Below are positions 12,462-24,762 of a stretch of 64,000 bases of DNA, in pieces. Made by a program: the position numbers and the translations under genes. This DNA is from Pomacea canaliculata (taxonomy: Eukaryota > Mollusca > Gastropoda > Architaenioglossa > Ampullariidae). The first letter of the stretch is position 1. Every line of letters starts with the position of its first letter. Location: assembly GCF_003073045.1 (NCBI RefSeq), contig NC_037593.1:18590725-18654724 (forward strand), read 5' to 3'. The notes under the pieces were generated by a model. The model was not told the DNA's origin. It saw only the letters and a list, made by a program, of their open reading frames with translations, and made no database searches.

Positions 12462-12990
12462 AGTAGCATTATGAACTACACAAGATCAGCGCCATCCGTC
12501 ACATTCTGTCTACACGCTACCAACACTCTTGTCTGTGTGTTTGTTTTATCCAGACTTGATAAGTGCAACTCCTTGCTCGCTGGCTGCCCTGAATACCTTC
12601 TTCACAAACTCCAGAAAGTACCGAAGTCTACTGCACGTCTGATGTTTAGAGCTAGGAAACGGGACCAAGCCACCCCTCTTCTTCGTGTTTTACACTGCCT
12701 TCCCATCCGCTCTTGCATCCAGTACAAACTGTCCGTGCTGTGTTTTAATTTATTTGCTGACACCTGCCCTGATTGTTTTTCTGAACTGCTTTTCCCTTAC
12801 ATCCCAGCCTGACAACTCCGCTCCTCGTCTGATGATCGTCTCCTGACTCTTCCTGTCACCAAAACAACAACATATGGCCACAGGATTTTTAGTTATTGTC
12901 CAGCCAAACAATGGAACTCTCTCCTTTTCCATACCCGCCACCTACCCACTATTGAATACGTTAAACGCGCACTAAAAACATGTGACGACG
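12462..12990 (+). mobile_element. non-LTR retrotransposon (LINE) fragment, end of the reverse transcriptase ORF
   Basis: The frame reads, in pieces, ISAIRHILST, then RLDKCNSLLAGCPEYLLHKLQKV, ARLMFRARKRD, PLLRVLHCLPIRSCIQYKLSVLCFN, then QLRSSSDDRLL and FSYCPAKQWNSLLF. This is the well-known C-terminal reverse-transcriptase segment of Jockey/CR1-like LINEs (RLDYCNSLLAG...LHWLPI..RI.YKL...QLRSSSD...WNSLP). There is a one-base frame shift near 12515 and an in-frame TGA near 12811 just before QLRSSSD, so the copy is dead and 5'-truncated, as is usual for LINEs. The clade cannot be fixed from this piece. Confidence 0.85.
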
Positions 12991-13650
12991 AGAGAACAGA
13001 CAGAAGACATGGACAAGGGACACAGGTAGAGGCGGAGATAGGCGTACGAGTTGAAAGAAAGAGAGAGAGATATCTGCCCAGTGAGAAGAACAGCAATGGA
13101 GGAGGGAAGGACGACATAGCTGTTCAGCCTTTTTTTCTCTCTTTGTACTCCCCACCCTGTGAAGCCATTGAAAGATCAAATTCAAGTTCCCTTCAAGATC
13201 CCCGCACATGACTTTGTCCACGTGAGTCACACGTTCGCTCTTCTTTGTCTGCACTGACATTAACCAAATATGTTATTGAGGAGAAAAATTTACGACCACT
13301 TGTTTGTCAAATGGGCTTTCCCTCGTTATGACAGCCTCATACGAGTGATTCCTCTTCGCGAGATCGAAAATTTGTAAAGGTTACCCTCGAGGTTTTGCCT
13401 CGACTTTAATGCAATGACTACAACGGGTGGTGCTCGACATCTCGTGCGGCACACTGACCCGACAAATAGTTCAACATGGAAAGGTGCACTGAATGTTTGC
13501 TCTTGTTTTTCCTTCTGTGCGTTGATTTATTGGTATAAGATTTTAAATACAGATTTTGTCCCTCTGCGTTATGGTTGTTTCTCCCGAGATGGATTTTGTA
13601 AGGTATGTTGTCATTATAAAATTTTATCAGTTGCTCGATTTTCCCCCTTG

Positions 13651-13651
<1 letters not shown>

Positions 13652-13745
<94 letters not shown>

Positions 13746-13746
13746 A
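13652..13746. repeat. (AAT)n microsatellite with an inverted TTA end
   Basis: About 27 AAT/TAA units followed by a short TAT/TTA stretch, which could fold back on the repeat. It gives spurious poly-N and poly-I frames. Confidence 0.95.
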
Positions 13747-14329
13747 GAGCAAAATCCCAGCATGTGTTGAGGTGCAATACCAGGTCATAGAAGGAATATA
13801 GCTGATAGAGAAAGGGTTAAAAATAATAGTACTCTTTCTCGTGTTTCCTCCCAACACACACATTTTAACCCTGAGAAAGCAAGAACGGAATTATTGTAGA
13901 GGTAATTCTAAAACAAAACTGGGATTTAAAATAATCTGTGCTTCTTCTAAACAGCCCCCAATATTGTTAGTGATATAAAGGATGCTCATCTGGTGAAAAC
14001 ACTTTTAACAAATGTTCCACGAACAATATTTGCTTTTAGCCAAACCATCAAAGTAATTGTAAAACTAAAAATAAATGGTTGGGTAGATGTTAAGATAAAA
14101 AAAAGGATATCTGATCTACGGCTTTTTTATTTGGACAGTTAAGATATTTTTAAAAAAAGTTGTGAAACACAAGGGTTGGGTTGATTGTCTGTGAGGCTTT
14201 TGAAAATAAGTCTGACATCGAGGTTCCGAGTGCAAGTCTTCATGGCTAAGTTGGGTTTATACTCGACTTGTCACTAAGACAGGTACAAACGCCTGTTTGA
14301 CATACATAAGCCAGTAGTCATTACCACGC

Positions 14330-14605
14330 ATTACCTGTCGACCTCAGTCACTCGGATGATCTTACCATCTTCATGTCTCAACTTAAAACGCATTTTTTTT
14401 TTCAGAATGACGACTTCACTGTGACCCTGTCCTGACCCTCCGGGTGCAGAACGTGTCTCTGCAATTTATTTTATGTTGTGAGAAGGGAGTGGGTCTGTTA
14501 TATGCCAAGATATGTGCATGGTTGTTGATGATTTAGTCTCGATGTGACTTATGTAAAGCACCCTGAGAAAAATGTTTTGGAAAGGCGCGGTATAAATCCT
14601 CATTA
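14330..14605 (+). mobile_element. LINE 3' end: last ORF codons plus 3' tail
   Basis: From 14331 the plus strand encodes ALPVDLSHSDDLTIFMSQLKTHFF, the closing segment of a LINE ORF2 (compare NxLPxxLRxxxxLxxFKSxLKTHLF). After a non-coding stretch comes GTAAAGCACCCTGAG, then GGAAAGGCGCGGTATAAAT and an ATT-rich end. That layout is the typical 3' terminus of CR1/L2/Jockey-type elements (a GTAAAGCGC..GGCGCTATATAAAT stem before a short repeat). It covers the same ORF region as the end of the 12462-12990 fragment, so it is a separate insertion. Confidence 0.75.
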
Positions 14606-14754
14606 TCATCAGCAGCTGTTTATTTGGAAGACACTTGAGGCTGAAGTTGTCATTAAACTTCAGGGCAGATCAGCGATTACTTGTTTGGGAAACACTTCCA
14701 ATCAACAAAATCCCCTCAGGTGGGGGAAACTGTGTCAGGGGTAGAATAATCGAT

Positions 14755-14848
<94 letters not shown>
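14755..14848. repeat. (GACA)n microsatellite
   Basis: About 23 tandem GACA units, without interruption. Confidence 0.95.
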
Positions 14849-15179
14849 GGGAGGTAAATATTTCTCTTACTTAAAATTGTTATAACTTTATTATTATCAA
14901 TTAATAATAGATCATTGTGGAACAAACTTAAATGCGGACAGTGAGATGGTGAACTCGTCTGCAGTGTTAAAATATTCAACACAAGCACCAGCGTTGCCCA
15001 CCGGTGTTTACAGTCGTCTGGCAACATCCTCGACTGATGTGAGCAGGTGTGAACGTGGTATGAACAGAGGGTGGCAGATGCCCTCCTTTAACTCAGAGAT
15101 TTGGGCTTGTGTGTCATAAACATCTACCTAACCCCACCCTCTCACAGGAAATAGTCACATGGTGTGAGGTCACGGCTTC

Positions 15180-15180
<1 letters not shown>

Positions 15181-15267
<87 letters not shown>
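15181..15267. repeat. (TCA)29 microsatellite
   Basis: Twenty-nine perfect TCA units. The poly-S and poly-D frames across it are artefacts of the repeat. Confidence 0.95.
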
Positions 15268-15269
<2 letters not shown>

Positions 15270-18200
15270 GAGAAAAGAGAAAAATGAAGGTGTTGCTGTG
15301 ACATCCAAACCCCATTACCAGACAAGCTCCAACCCTTGCAGCCATTTTAAATCGCTCCTCACAACAACAACAGCCTCATGGTAACCTAGTATCCTGGTAC
15401 CTAACCTTGTTTACTTCTTCACGCCTCATTACTTCCTTCAATATTTCTTCTTTCGTTTAGATCATGATTTTCCAAAGACCTTCGTCCGGAGAATTTAGTA
15501 TTGCTGTACTGGAAGTAGTCTACTGTCAAACCTCTATTTTTATCTCCGTTTGTTGTGATTTATCCACGAGTTCTTTTATGATAAGAAGAAAAGTAGTGCC
15601 AGGTCTTCTGCGTCTCACCCATTATTTTCTGGCAATTCGACTTAAAATGTATCCTTAACCTAACTTAAACCAGAATTTTATTTTAAAAGTCTTTTTGGTT
15701 TACTCAAGAAATAAAACGGAATTTAAAAAGTGTTTTTACCTGCGCCGACCTAGCAGCGAGCTGAAGGAAGTCTCCACCCGATGGCGAGTATCCTATTCAC
15801 CGCATGGGCCGAGGATCCGGATGGTCTGAGAGAGAGAACCCGTGGTGTGTATCGCCTCCACACCCACGTGACCACTGCGTGCAACGTGCCCCAAGCTGTG
15901 TGCCCCACGGCGACGACGACTACAGAGGCTGCGCCCTGCCCACCGCACGGACTGCACGCCACCAGACGGAAGTACCGCGAGAACTGTTATCGACTTCAGC
16001 GTTTAAAGGCCAACTCGAGAGAAAATTGTTTCCGAGATACGAGTGGTTTAATTAAGTATAAATTATTTATTCCCAAACATCGAAAAAAAAAACCAACCTA
16101 GGATTCTTCATTCACAAGACAATCTTTTGAACATCGCGGTTCTCACCTGAGTTTCAGCAAAAAGGTCAAGACCTTGTTTACCATGACGTTGCAAAAGTAG
16201 ACGGTTAGGGTCAAAGAAGGAACTGTGTTATCAGCTCTCGGCTTGATTCGCGATCTTCGCCTCCATACACCTTGTCTGCTTCGTCCCGATGCTGATTCGA
16301 TGGACGGTCCGATGGCGCAGTGCTTAAGTTCTTATTGCAAGGTAGCAGGTCTTGTGTTGGGGAGAATGTATTATTTGAGAAGATTTCTTGAGAGCATTCT
16401 CTTTTCATTCTTATTGTTTAAATGCCATACCCTAGCAGGCAGTAGGAAATTACTGCTGTGTGCTAACACTATCAAACAATCCAAGGGAGTAGCACAGCAG
16501 GTGACTGAGATAACAAAAAAAAAAAAAAAAAGAGAGAGAACAGTGACCTTTCCACTAGCTGTTTGAAGTGTATTTTTATCATTTCCATGACGACTGAGGT
16601 TCCTTTAATGCATATCCAGCAGTTAAGGATGGTTTGTTCCGGGGCAACTGAATTAGAAACTTCAGTTCAGAGAACGCTGTGATTTCTTCATTATAATGGT
16701 TATAATGAAAACAAAAGTTGCTTTTGTCCCGCTCAAGATTTGAATACAGGAGACGAGAAACCTCTCAGCTCTACGCCTCTCATTGGAAATAGCCTGTCTA
16801 TATGTTTCTATTGTCTCTGGTTAAACAAAGATCCACCTCGCTCACACCTCGTGTCTCGTCAGTCCACACTCACACCTTGCACTTCACCAGTTCACAAGAA
16901 CTACAATGTACATCAGGTCCCTGGGTACCTTTAGTCAAACTAGGACTTAAACACTGAGGGGGTCTCATAGATGGTATTCATGACAAAAAATAACAAAAAT
17001 ATCTTGTAGCATGTACACATGATTGCTGTGAACTTGGTAATTCAGTGGTTAGAGAAGTGTCGAGCCCGAATCGATGCTCGTGAACTGCCTCAGGACTCAG
17101 TTGTCGGAAGAGGTTCGTGACTACACAGAAGACGATCTTTATCCTTTAAATGAATGGTCATTATTCAGATGAACTGAAAGCTCGCTGTCTGCTATTACTT
17201 TCACTCATCTTAAGAACACGTCAGCGAACGTCAGCAGCCTTTCTTTCCGGAAGTAGGTGGCGCTGTTGAATCAACCGCACCCTGTGTTCAAACTGCTTAT
17301 TATTGCGATAAAATTAAATGTTACAAAATTTTTTAAGCTATAAAAATATTACAGTTTATTTTATTGTTTAATATTTCGTCATATGCCATTTTGAACAATA
17401 TCAGATACACATCATACGTAATTAGATCGTCACGTGATTTATTATGGATACCATCTGACACGGGAGTTACAGTCAGCAATACTACCCTCATCCTGACTTG
17501 GCAGCTTCACCTGATTAAAAAAAAAAAAGCATATACATTCATTGTGCAATATCGCTTGTCATTTTAGGTGTGAGTGTGTAGGGATGGAGAGGGCAGGGCA
17601 GGGCACAACGAGTGTCCTTCGCCTACGTCACTGAGTACCGGCTTTGCATGCTACGCACTTGCATCTATGTCTATATCTGAATTGCGGATCCTCTGATCCG
17701 TGGTGTATCCCCGCCATGGCTTTAATATTAGTTCACGCTGCTAAAGGTCGTTCGTTGTTGAAATATAGTCGAGATAAAAACTGCTAGTCTCGTGATCTTT
17801 CGGTCTGATAGCGTTTATCTCAGGGACTGTGAGGGCTGCTAACTCCGCTCTCCATGTGATTATTACTGGAATAGGGTGTGAGACCTCTTTCCTATCTAGG
17901 GGTCAAAATTGTATTCGCTTAAACCTCGATAATTTTATTTTAGCCCTTATACCCGCCTGCGGTTGTACGAGCAGTCGGAGCAGACGTACCCACTGAACGT
18001 GGTGTAGCTGGGTGACGTACCCCGCACCACAGAGAAATCCATTTGATAACTTGCCGCACCTACACCTGCCATCTAACAGCTCGGCTATCTATCGTCTGTT
18101 CCCTTACTCCAACGTAAAACAAACTCGTTTAACGGAAACAAAGGCGAATTTTTACCTAGGCTGTGATATCCCCAGAGAACCGCGTGCTCTCAACCTCCTA

Positions 18201-20276
18201 GCCTCTTTCCTGAATAATCTTTGTTTACCTGTTCTACTTCTATTTATCAGGGTTATATGTTAATCCTTATTTGCCTCATGCAAGCAAGGGTCATTATTGA
18301 CATGTCCATGTAGTTTAATGTATATATGTATAGTAATCCCTCGCAATATGGCGGCTACACTATATCGTGACTCCTGCTACTCCACTAGCGACACGTGCTT
18401 CACCACTCTGACCACAGCGACACAGACAGAGTACAAAACAAGGATATAATTTATTAGAATATAAATTAGAATTTAAATATTACTGACTGTTTTCTTCTCA
18501 TTTTCTGTTGTTTGAGTACAAATCCATGTCTAATTGAGTAACCGGCAACGAACATCAACATGGCGCTAGGTCAACCTAAACTTCGCCTTCTTTCAAATAT
18601 AACAAAATATCTGATTGGTTGAATTTTTCAGCTGTTAAATGGAAGCAGTCAATAGAGAAACAACTCCTTAAGTTTCCAGTGTTTTTTCCTTTATGTATTC
18701 ATTCATTTACGTACAGAGTTACAAGTTTAGACTCTACTGAGGTGCAGAGTAGCGTCCACCTCGGGTGGATGATACGCGGACTGGGAAAGCCCACGTGGTC
18801 CTCAGCGGGCTGATGATACGCAGTAATGGTAGCTATCGGCAACACACACCCACAACAGCTTCCACAACTCTCGACTGTCTGACCCCACACTAGTCTGTGC
18901 GACGACAACTGCAACTCCGACGACTCCTCTCTTGCCGTCACACTTGCTGTCACTCAGGGTGATACACACTGTACAAAAGCCTTCTAGAAACATCCAGCAT
19001 CCTCTTGTTACACATGCGCTCTCTTGCACCGAGCATTCCAGGAACCAAGCCTGTCGTCAGTCAAATCGCTCACTCACCTGCTTTTAAGATGTAGACGGCT
19101 CTCACGGGCAGGTCACGCGGGGTCACATACCGCCTCAAAGCGCCAACGGCGCCGGGTGACACCTGACACAGACCGCTACATAATGGGCTACACCATTCGA
19201 TTCGTGACATAAAGTGTTTGCAAAAGTGCGGGAAAGATTAATAAGAGAGTGCGAAAGGTTTGTAAGCGTGTATGAAGGATTTAAAAAGCCTTAAATATAT
19301 ATAAAAATATTAAAATAAATATAACCCCGCTTCTTCGCGGATTTTTCGTCACTCCCAGAGGGTGTCTGTACATTAACAGGGATTGCCCTCAAAATGTACT
19401 CACATGTTTACTCCCTATAACTCCCTGAAGTGTTCATTTCAGACCACCTGTACTGTAATAATGGCACAAGTAGGACTAAGTTTTGAAGAGAAAGGAAACA
19501 TCATAAAATGCTAATGGAATAATATCATTGAAGTGCTAAGTTGTTAAACACTGAATTTATTGTTATTTAGAGTGTGAGTACAATTTCTTGAGGGTACACT
19601 TTGTGTGTGAGTATTACTCTCCTGGATGAAGGACTTTGTACGGAACAAAAACAAATCTCATCTTTCTAACAGTCATCACGTGTCGACGTTCAAAACCCGT
19701 GTGAAACATCGTAAATCACATCGTGTGGAAACCAGACACGATGAAGAACATAGTCATGCACCCTTCCTGCTGATGACTGATCCTCCAGCAGTGTTTACAA
19801 TGGAGTGAAGACATATGGCTGACATCACCTGACAGCAAGACTCCCGCCTCATACCCCGGATGTTGACGGTGCACTCTGACGCCACCGAAGGTGATAATCA
19901 TCGTCTGACGAAGCAGAAGCCGAGAACAGGACCTCGTGACGACCGGTGCAGGGGACAAACACAGTTCGTCAAAACTGGGGAAGGAGGGAGGAAGGGGAAA
20001 TGGAGTGAACACCTGTCAACCTGTTCCCCTGGGCGGACACTAGGCGGCAATGAGTGTAACGCAATCCTCGGTGAAGGAAGCCATCCTGGGGGGCAGGGTT
20101 TATTGTTCAGTTCTGTGGTGCTTCAATTACATTAGACCTTCATCCAAATTCTCGTTCTGGCGCAGAGCCAATTGTGTGTATATATATATAATTTTTTCCC
20201 CTTTATGACAAAGCTTTTTACACAGCGAGAAACCAGATACGCTCGTAAAGCTAACACACATTTCTATCATATAAGT
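15268..20276. other. non-coding stretch with no supported gene
   Basis: No coherent exon chain was found. A more GC-rich patch at about 15770-15990 carries an open cysteine-containing frame (discussed as a finding). Two tRNA-like words (GATGGCGCAGTGCTTAAG near 16312 and AATTCAGTGGTTAGAG near 17038) suggest SINE remnants. The rest holds nothing recognisable. Confidence 0.5.
16300..16535 (+). mobile_element. possible tRNA-derived SINE remnant with an A tail
   Basis: A word resembling a tRNA A box (GATGGCGCAGTGCTTAAG) lies near 16312. About 200 bases downstream a run of 17 A begins at 16515. A pol III head plus an A tail fits a SINE. No clear B box or target-site duplication was found, so this is tentative. 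Confidence 0.3.
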
Positions 20277-20723
20277 CAGGGATGCACAACCTACGGCTCG
20301 CGGGCCATATCCGGCCCGCGACGCGGTGCCATCCGGCCCGCGAAACTTCTGCCCACAGTGCAGGAAATTGGCATGTTAGTAATAAAAGAAGACATAAAAA
20401 AACGGAAAAAAAGGAAGAAGAAGTATTTATCCCCACGTAGGGGCGTTTCCCAATCTTTTTTTCGATGGACGAACATTTCGATTCAGTGCTCTGACTTGGT
20501 GTCTCTACGATGAGGCCGGACATTCAGAAGTTGGTTTCGGGAAAACAACTTCAAATATCTCACTAATTAGTACATAATTAATGGTAGGTACAACTTGTTT
20601 CTAATAAAAATGGTATCTGCTCTATTTTTTTTTTCCTTTTTGTATTTTTGCGGTGAAGTGGCCCGCGACACGGCTGTCCGAAATGGATATGGCCCGCAGG
20701 CCGAAAAAGGTTGGGCATCACTG
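20277..20723. mobile_element. short hAT-type MITE with GGCCCGCGGGCC-type ends, 447 bp
   Basis: The left end reads CAGGGATGCACAACCTACGG and is followed by CGCGGGCCATATCCGGCCCG. The right end on the opposite strand reads CAGTGATGCCCAACCT, followed by CGGCCTGCGGGCCATATCC. The ends are long imperfect inverted repeats related to those of the larger element at 24763-25574. The flanking octamers do not match, so the target duplication has decayed or was lost. There is no transposase frame. Confidence 0.75.
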
Positions 20724-20735
20724 CACTAGACAATT

Positions 20736-20900
20736 TTATTGTGATTCCGAGAAGACACTCTGACAGATAACAATCTCCAAATACTTGTCAGTACAAATGT
20801 TTCCCCAGCCCGCGTTGGACGGGTACACATGCTGGTCACAGCTGGAGTCTTCCCGGAACAATTCCACCACCCGTGGTGGTGCAAACTTGTTTTTTCGGTG
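20736..20900 (-). CDS. possible terminal exon of a SUEL/rhamnose-binding-lectin-type domain
   Basis: The minus strand is open through VVELFREDSSCDQHVYPSN and AGWGNICTDKYLEIVIC, then a short tail SVFSESQ and a stop. The spacing C-x13-C-xx-KYLE-xxx-C is like the end of the galactose/rhamnose-binding lectin (SUEL, Gal_Lectin) domain, where CxVxxSNxxFGDPCxGTxKYLxVxYxC is usual. An AATAAA overlaps the stop codon (20735-20740). Only the last part of such a domain (usually about 80 aa) is visible and no partner exon was found upstream within reach. A hAT-type MITE is inserted directly behind it. It could be a real last exon, an orphan pseudo-exon, or chance. Binding-site residues of the domain's first half cannot be judged. 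Confidence 0.33.
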   Translation of the reverse strand, partial: HRKNKFAPPRVVELFREDSSCDQHVYPSNAGWGNICTDKYLEIVICQSVFSESQ

Positions 20901-21286
20901 GCGGGAGGAGGGCGGAGGGCGGTTGTATTGGAGACAACTGATATGTTGACTAAGAGTGAAAGACAACCCTTCCTTTTACAGTCTGGTTGATATCTCTGTA
21001 GGCTCAGACTTGATCCCATCCTCTCTGTTCCCTCTGAATGATGTAGACTGACAGGTCTTATATCAGCTCCAGACCTCATGCTTCGTCTACACCCGACCCC
21101 CTGAGCCGGTTTGGGGTTTTGAAAGAACTGTGAAATCAGTCCGACAGAGTGGGCCAGCAGTTATCTAGTCCGTAGTGTCTGCTCCACTTCCCACCTGTTA
21201 GTTCACCTGGAACTTTTAAAGGTTCAGTCGAGCGCTCAGAGAAAATGGTTGTAAACAGAGCATAAATTATCATAAAAACATACTCC

Positions 21287-21590
21287 AGTGGTATTTCATC
21301 ACAAAGAGGCACGATAATTATTACATTAATTTTTTTTATCTTAATCACACCTGGATTTGTCAAGAAAGCCGGAAGTGACGAAAGGTCGGTATATCTAAAA
21401 ATAGCTTAGCGTCCTGCGCATGAGTTGACCAAAGAGGAAAGCAAAACAACCCTCTGTCAAAAAAAACAACAACAACAACAAAAAAACAAAACAAAACAAA
21501 ACAAAAACACTCAAAAAATAAATTAAAAAAAAAACAAAAAAAAACACAAAACAAGCAAACACAAAAACCCCAAGCAGGGACACTTTCAAT
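21287..21590 (+). repeat. second copy of the dispersed repeat with an A-rich tail
   Basis: The region 21287-21385 matches 5485-5580 (CCAGTGGTATTTCATCAC, CACACCTGGATTTGTCAA, GGAAGTGACG). An AAC/poly-A-rich tract follows at about 21460-21565. The copies are clearly diverged from each other. Confidence 0.5.
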
Positions 21591-21621
21591 ATCTTTGTGG
21601 TCTACAAGTAATGTCGTTGCA

Positions 21622-21637
21622 CAGCAGCAGCAGCAGC

Positions 21638-21704
<67 letters not shown>

Positions 21705-21707
21705 ACA
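21622..21707. repeat. CAG/CAA microsatellite
   Basis: A run of CAG units, then about 15 CAA units, then CAG/CAA again. The frames across it are low-complexity artefacts. Confidence 0.95.
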
Positions 21708-24700
21708 TCAGTCGCATCCTTATCCAGCGCAATGATCCGCTGAATGAAATGGTTGTAGACAAAGATGTCGATGAAGTACAGTTACAATCTACAGATTGTC
21801 AAGGTGTTATTTCTTCCATCGTTGCCACGGAGAAGAGCGATCGGTGATCCATAGTAGTGATGACCAGAGAAGCCGTTACGACGAGAGGAAGAAAAGACGA
21901 GGAGAAAAGTTAAAAGTCTGTAGACATCGTCAACCTCTACATTTCACATCTAAAGGTCGTCAAGTCGATGTTTCGTCGGTGGCGAGCACAGTCAGTCGAT
22001 ACTCAGACCGAGTGGAGATGCAATAATCAAGAGACTGCTGGGATCCGTGTAGTCACAAGACAGAGAGAAACTGTCGGAAAGCATGGTGGAGACTGATGGA
22101 AGGTCAAGACTGTAGTGACCCCTTGAAACCGTTTCGTTGTGGGAAGACGTGGATGAAAAATAAAAAGTCACAGTGACGACGAAAAGAGAAAGAAAGCACT
22201 TGTCCACACTTGTCAGCTGCTTACCCACAAACAGTCTTAAATCCTCTTGGTCAGCTGGATACAACAAGGAAGCAGGTAACTTGTCAGGGCACTTCACAAA
22301 GAGGTGATTAATATCCAGATTGTTATCAGAAGTATTTAGCAGTTGTCGGGATCGCTTTTTTTCTTACTTTTCTTTTTTTGTAGTCGTGCCTCTGTGCAGC
22401 ACAAGATATTTTATTGCAAGGACCAGCTTGTATGTGTAAGAAGTACAGTGAAGATACAAGAACATAGTATTTAAACTCAATAGTTTGTTTAACCCACTAT
22501 GAACACCCTGGCTACCAGCCCACCCATCGGGTAGAACAAAAACTTGCTAAGCACCCATTAAAGCCGGTCAAGGAAGTGTCACCCTCACAGGACCATGCGG
22601 AGGGTGCAGACATTTTATGTTCTTTGTAGCCTGTGGGGTCTTTTATCTCAGCTGATTATGAATGTTACCGTTGTCAGACACAATTTCCTGAAAGTGGATT
22701 AATACAGATATTTTATATTTGTATCTGTATTGTATTTGTTACTGGCACACTACCCACCTTTCTTACTGTGATCAAGTGCAAGAGGAAATTCGTGTCATCG
22801 ATAATACCAGGTGTTCCTAACGGTACTCTCGTCACCGTTCTATCAGCAACACAGGTCAGGCAATTTCCGGTATCTCAGATATGGTGGTACTGTGCATTTC
22901 AACCGAATTTTTCTCACATGTTATTTTTATCGTGAAGAGAAATTATCAGAAAGCGTTATAACAATGAATATTATTTTCCCCTGCAGAGCTGTAGAATGAA
23001 GCAAATGAAATCATTTTCAATGGGTGACTTGTGTTCACCTGTTTTTTACCTGTGGCATCGTTTCAGACTCGTTACCTTCATGACTATTTCTTTATTGTTA
23101 AGAACGTCTCCTGCAATATTTATCAGGACATCATTGATGTATCAAAGGCTATAGTTCAATGCCCCTTCACAGTCACATCGCTGCTGTCGTCATTGTTGTC
23201 AACAAGTGAACTTCACACCTCTAATCAAATGTTGAGTATTAAACACTCACGAACACATTCAAACAAATTTGATTTTGAAGGTGGGATGGCGGTGAGGGGA
23301 CAATAAAACCACCATTACCCAGTAACCGTCGCCCAAAGAGCGCAACATCAACGTCATGACACTCATTTGCATAGCCCCGCCCACCACGGTTACTGCCCGT
23401 GCTGGCCTCCCTTGTAAACATCAAGCGGATCTTAAAAAAACTCTTTTGTAATCTTGAGATAGAGAGAACTATCGGCCTGGAGACAAGGAGTGGTTGTGTT
23501 GAAATACTATTTATCTGTCATCTGGTCTTCTCCCTTGAGCAATAACCTCTTCACCCGATGTCGACCCACACCCGTATTTCAAAACCCGAGATAAGGATGA
23601 CAAACAAGACTTAAAATGTAGTGAAAAAAAAATAGAGAAGCACCCATACAGGTCTTGAACAATAGGATGGTATAAATCCTTAATACTTTCCAAAAGCTGT
23701 ATGGTAAGTACTCTACTGTCGTCAGAACAATGGGGGCGAGTCATCCTAGTCTACATTCATGTCAGCAGATAGAGTACAGACCGGATGAGGTCTCCCATTG
23801 AAAAGCAATAAAAACAAAATCACACACAAATATTTAAGCGTTATCATAAATAAAGTAATAAAACTAGCCAAGCATAAACTAAATTAAAATGCTTTAAAAC
23901 AAAACTAAATCAAATGATGGACCACCCTAACATAAACATGTCTGCAAGCACGCATGTCCCCCAGCTAGATGATCTGTCCTCGCCCCTTAATCATAGAATG
24001 TAATCGTTTTTTTATAATATAATCATATTCTTAGGACTGGCAATATCTACATTTTGTTTATTAAGGTAACATACACAGCAAAAGTTATGAAAAGTACACA
24101 GCTTTGTAGCCTTTCTTTTTTCTTTCTTTCCTTCAAATTCACCAACAGTTCATTTTAATGATTTATTTGATCACTTTCCATCGTGTTCGTAACAGTTCCA
24201 TTAGTTTAATGAGGTGACAACATTAGAAAGTTGATGAAGAGTAAAAATTCTTTCAGGTGTTTATCATTGTGGTCCCAGTCTTCAGTCATTTGTCTCAACT
24301 AGAGATGTATAAACCTGAACACAACCTGAATACACATGTTGATAGCTTGGCCGTGCGAAGGTTCACAAACTCTCCGTTTTGTCATCCTGTCATTCTAACA
24401 GTTTTATTATTTCTGAAGTGCATGCTCAAGCAAAGGTTATAAAATCAAGTTCTTCATCCCTCACATTCCTAACAATGTTCCAGGTGACATTTCTGCCCGA
24501 ACACGGAACACCAATGTCAGGTAGATTCTATTTATGGAGGGCTCTAATTAAATTTTATATTTATATTTTATTAGCGTAATGTCCACTCACTACATCCCCT
24601 CCCTTTCCCCGACAACAACTAGTACCATCTACCCGTCCTGGCTGGGCGTCAGCCGGTACTAGTAAACATAAATGACTGACACTTGTACACAAGCAGCGTC

Positions 24701-24754
24701 TTGAGCAGGACGTGTTTATGGCGACTGTCAAACACCAGCCATAAACAGCCATTC
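21708..24754. other. non-coding stretch, nothing recognised
   Basis: AT-rich sequence without a protein-like frame, a clear exon pair or a recognised repeat. Confidence 0.5.
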
Positions 24755-24762
24755 ATCTGGGG

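Noticed and set aside
13630-13770. Poly-N and poly-I open frames
   Set aside because: They are translations of the (AAT)n microsatellite in different frames; there is no conserved flanking sequence.
15109-15384. Poly-serine / poly-aspartate frames
   Set aside because: They come from the (TCA)29 repeat; the flanks are not protein-like.
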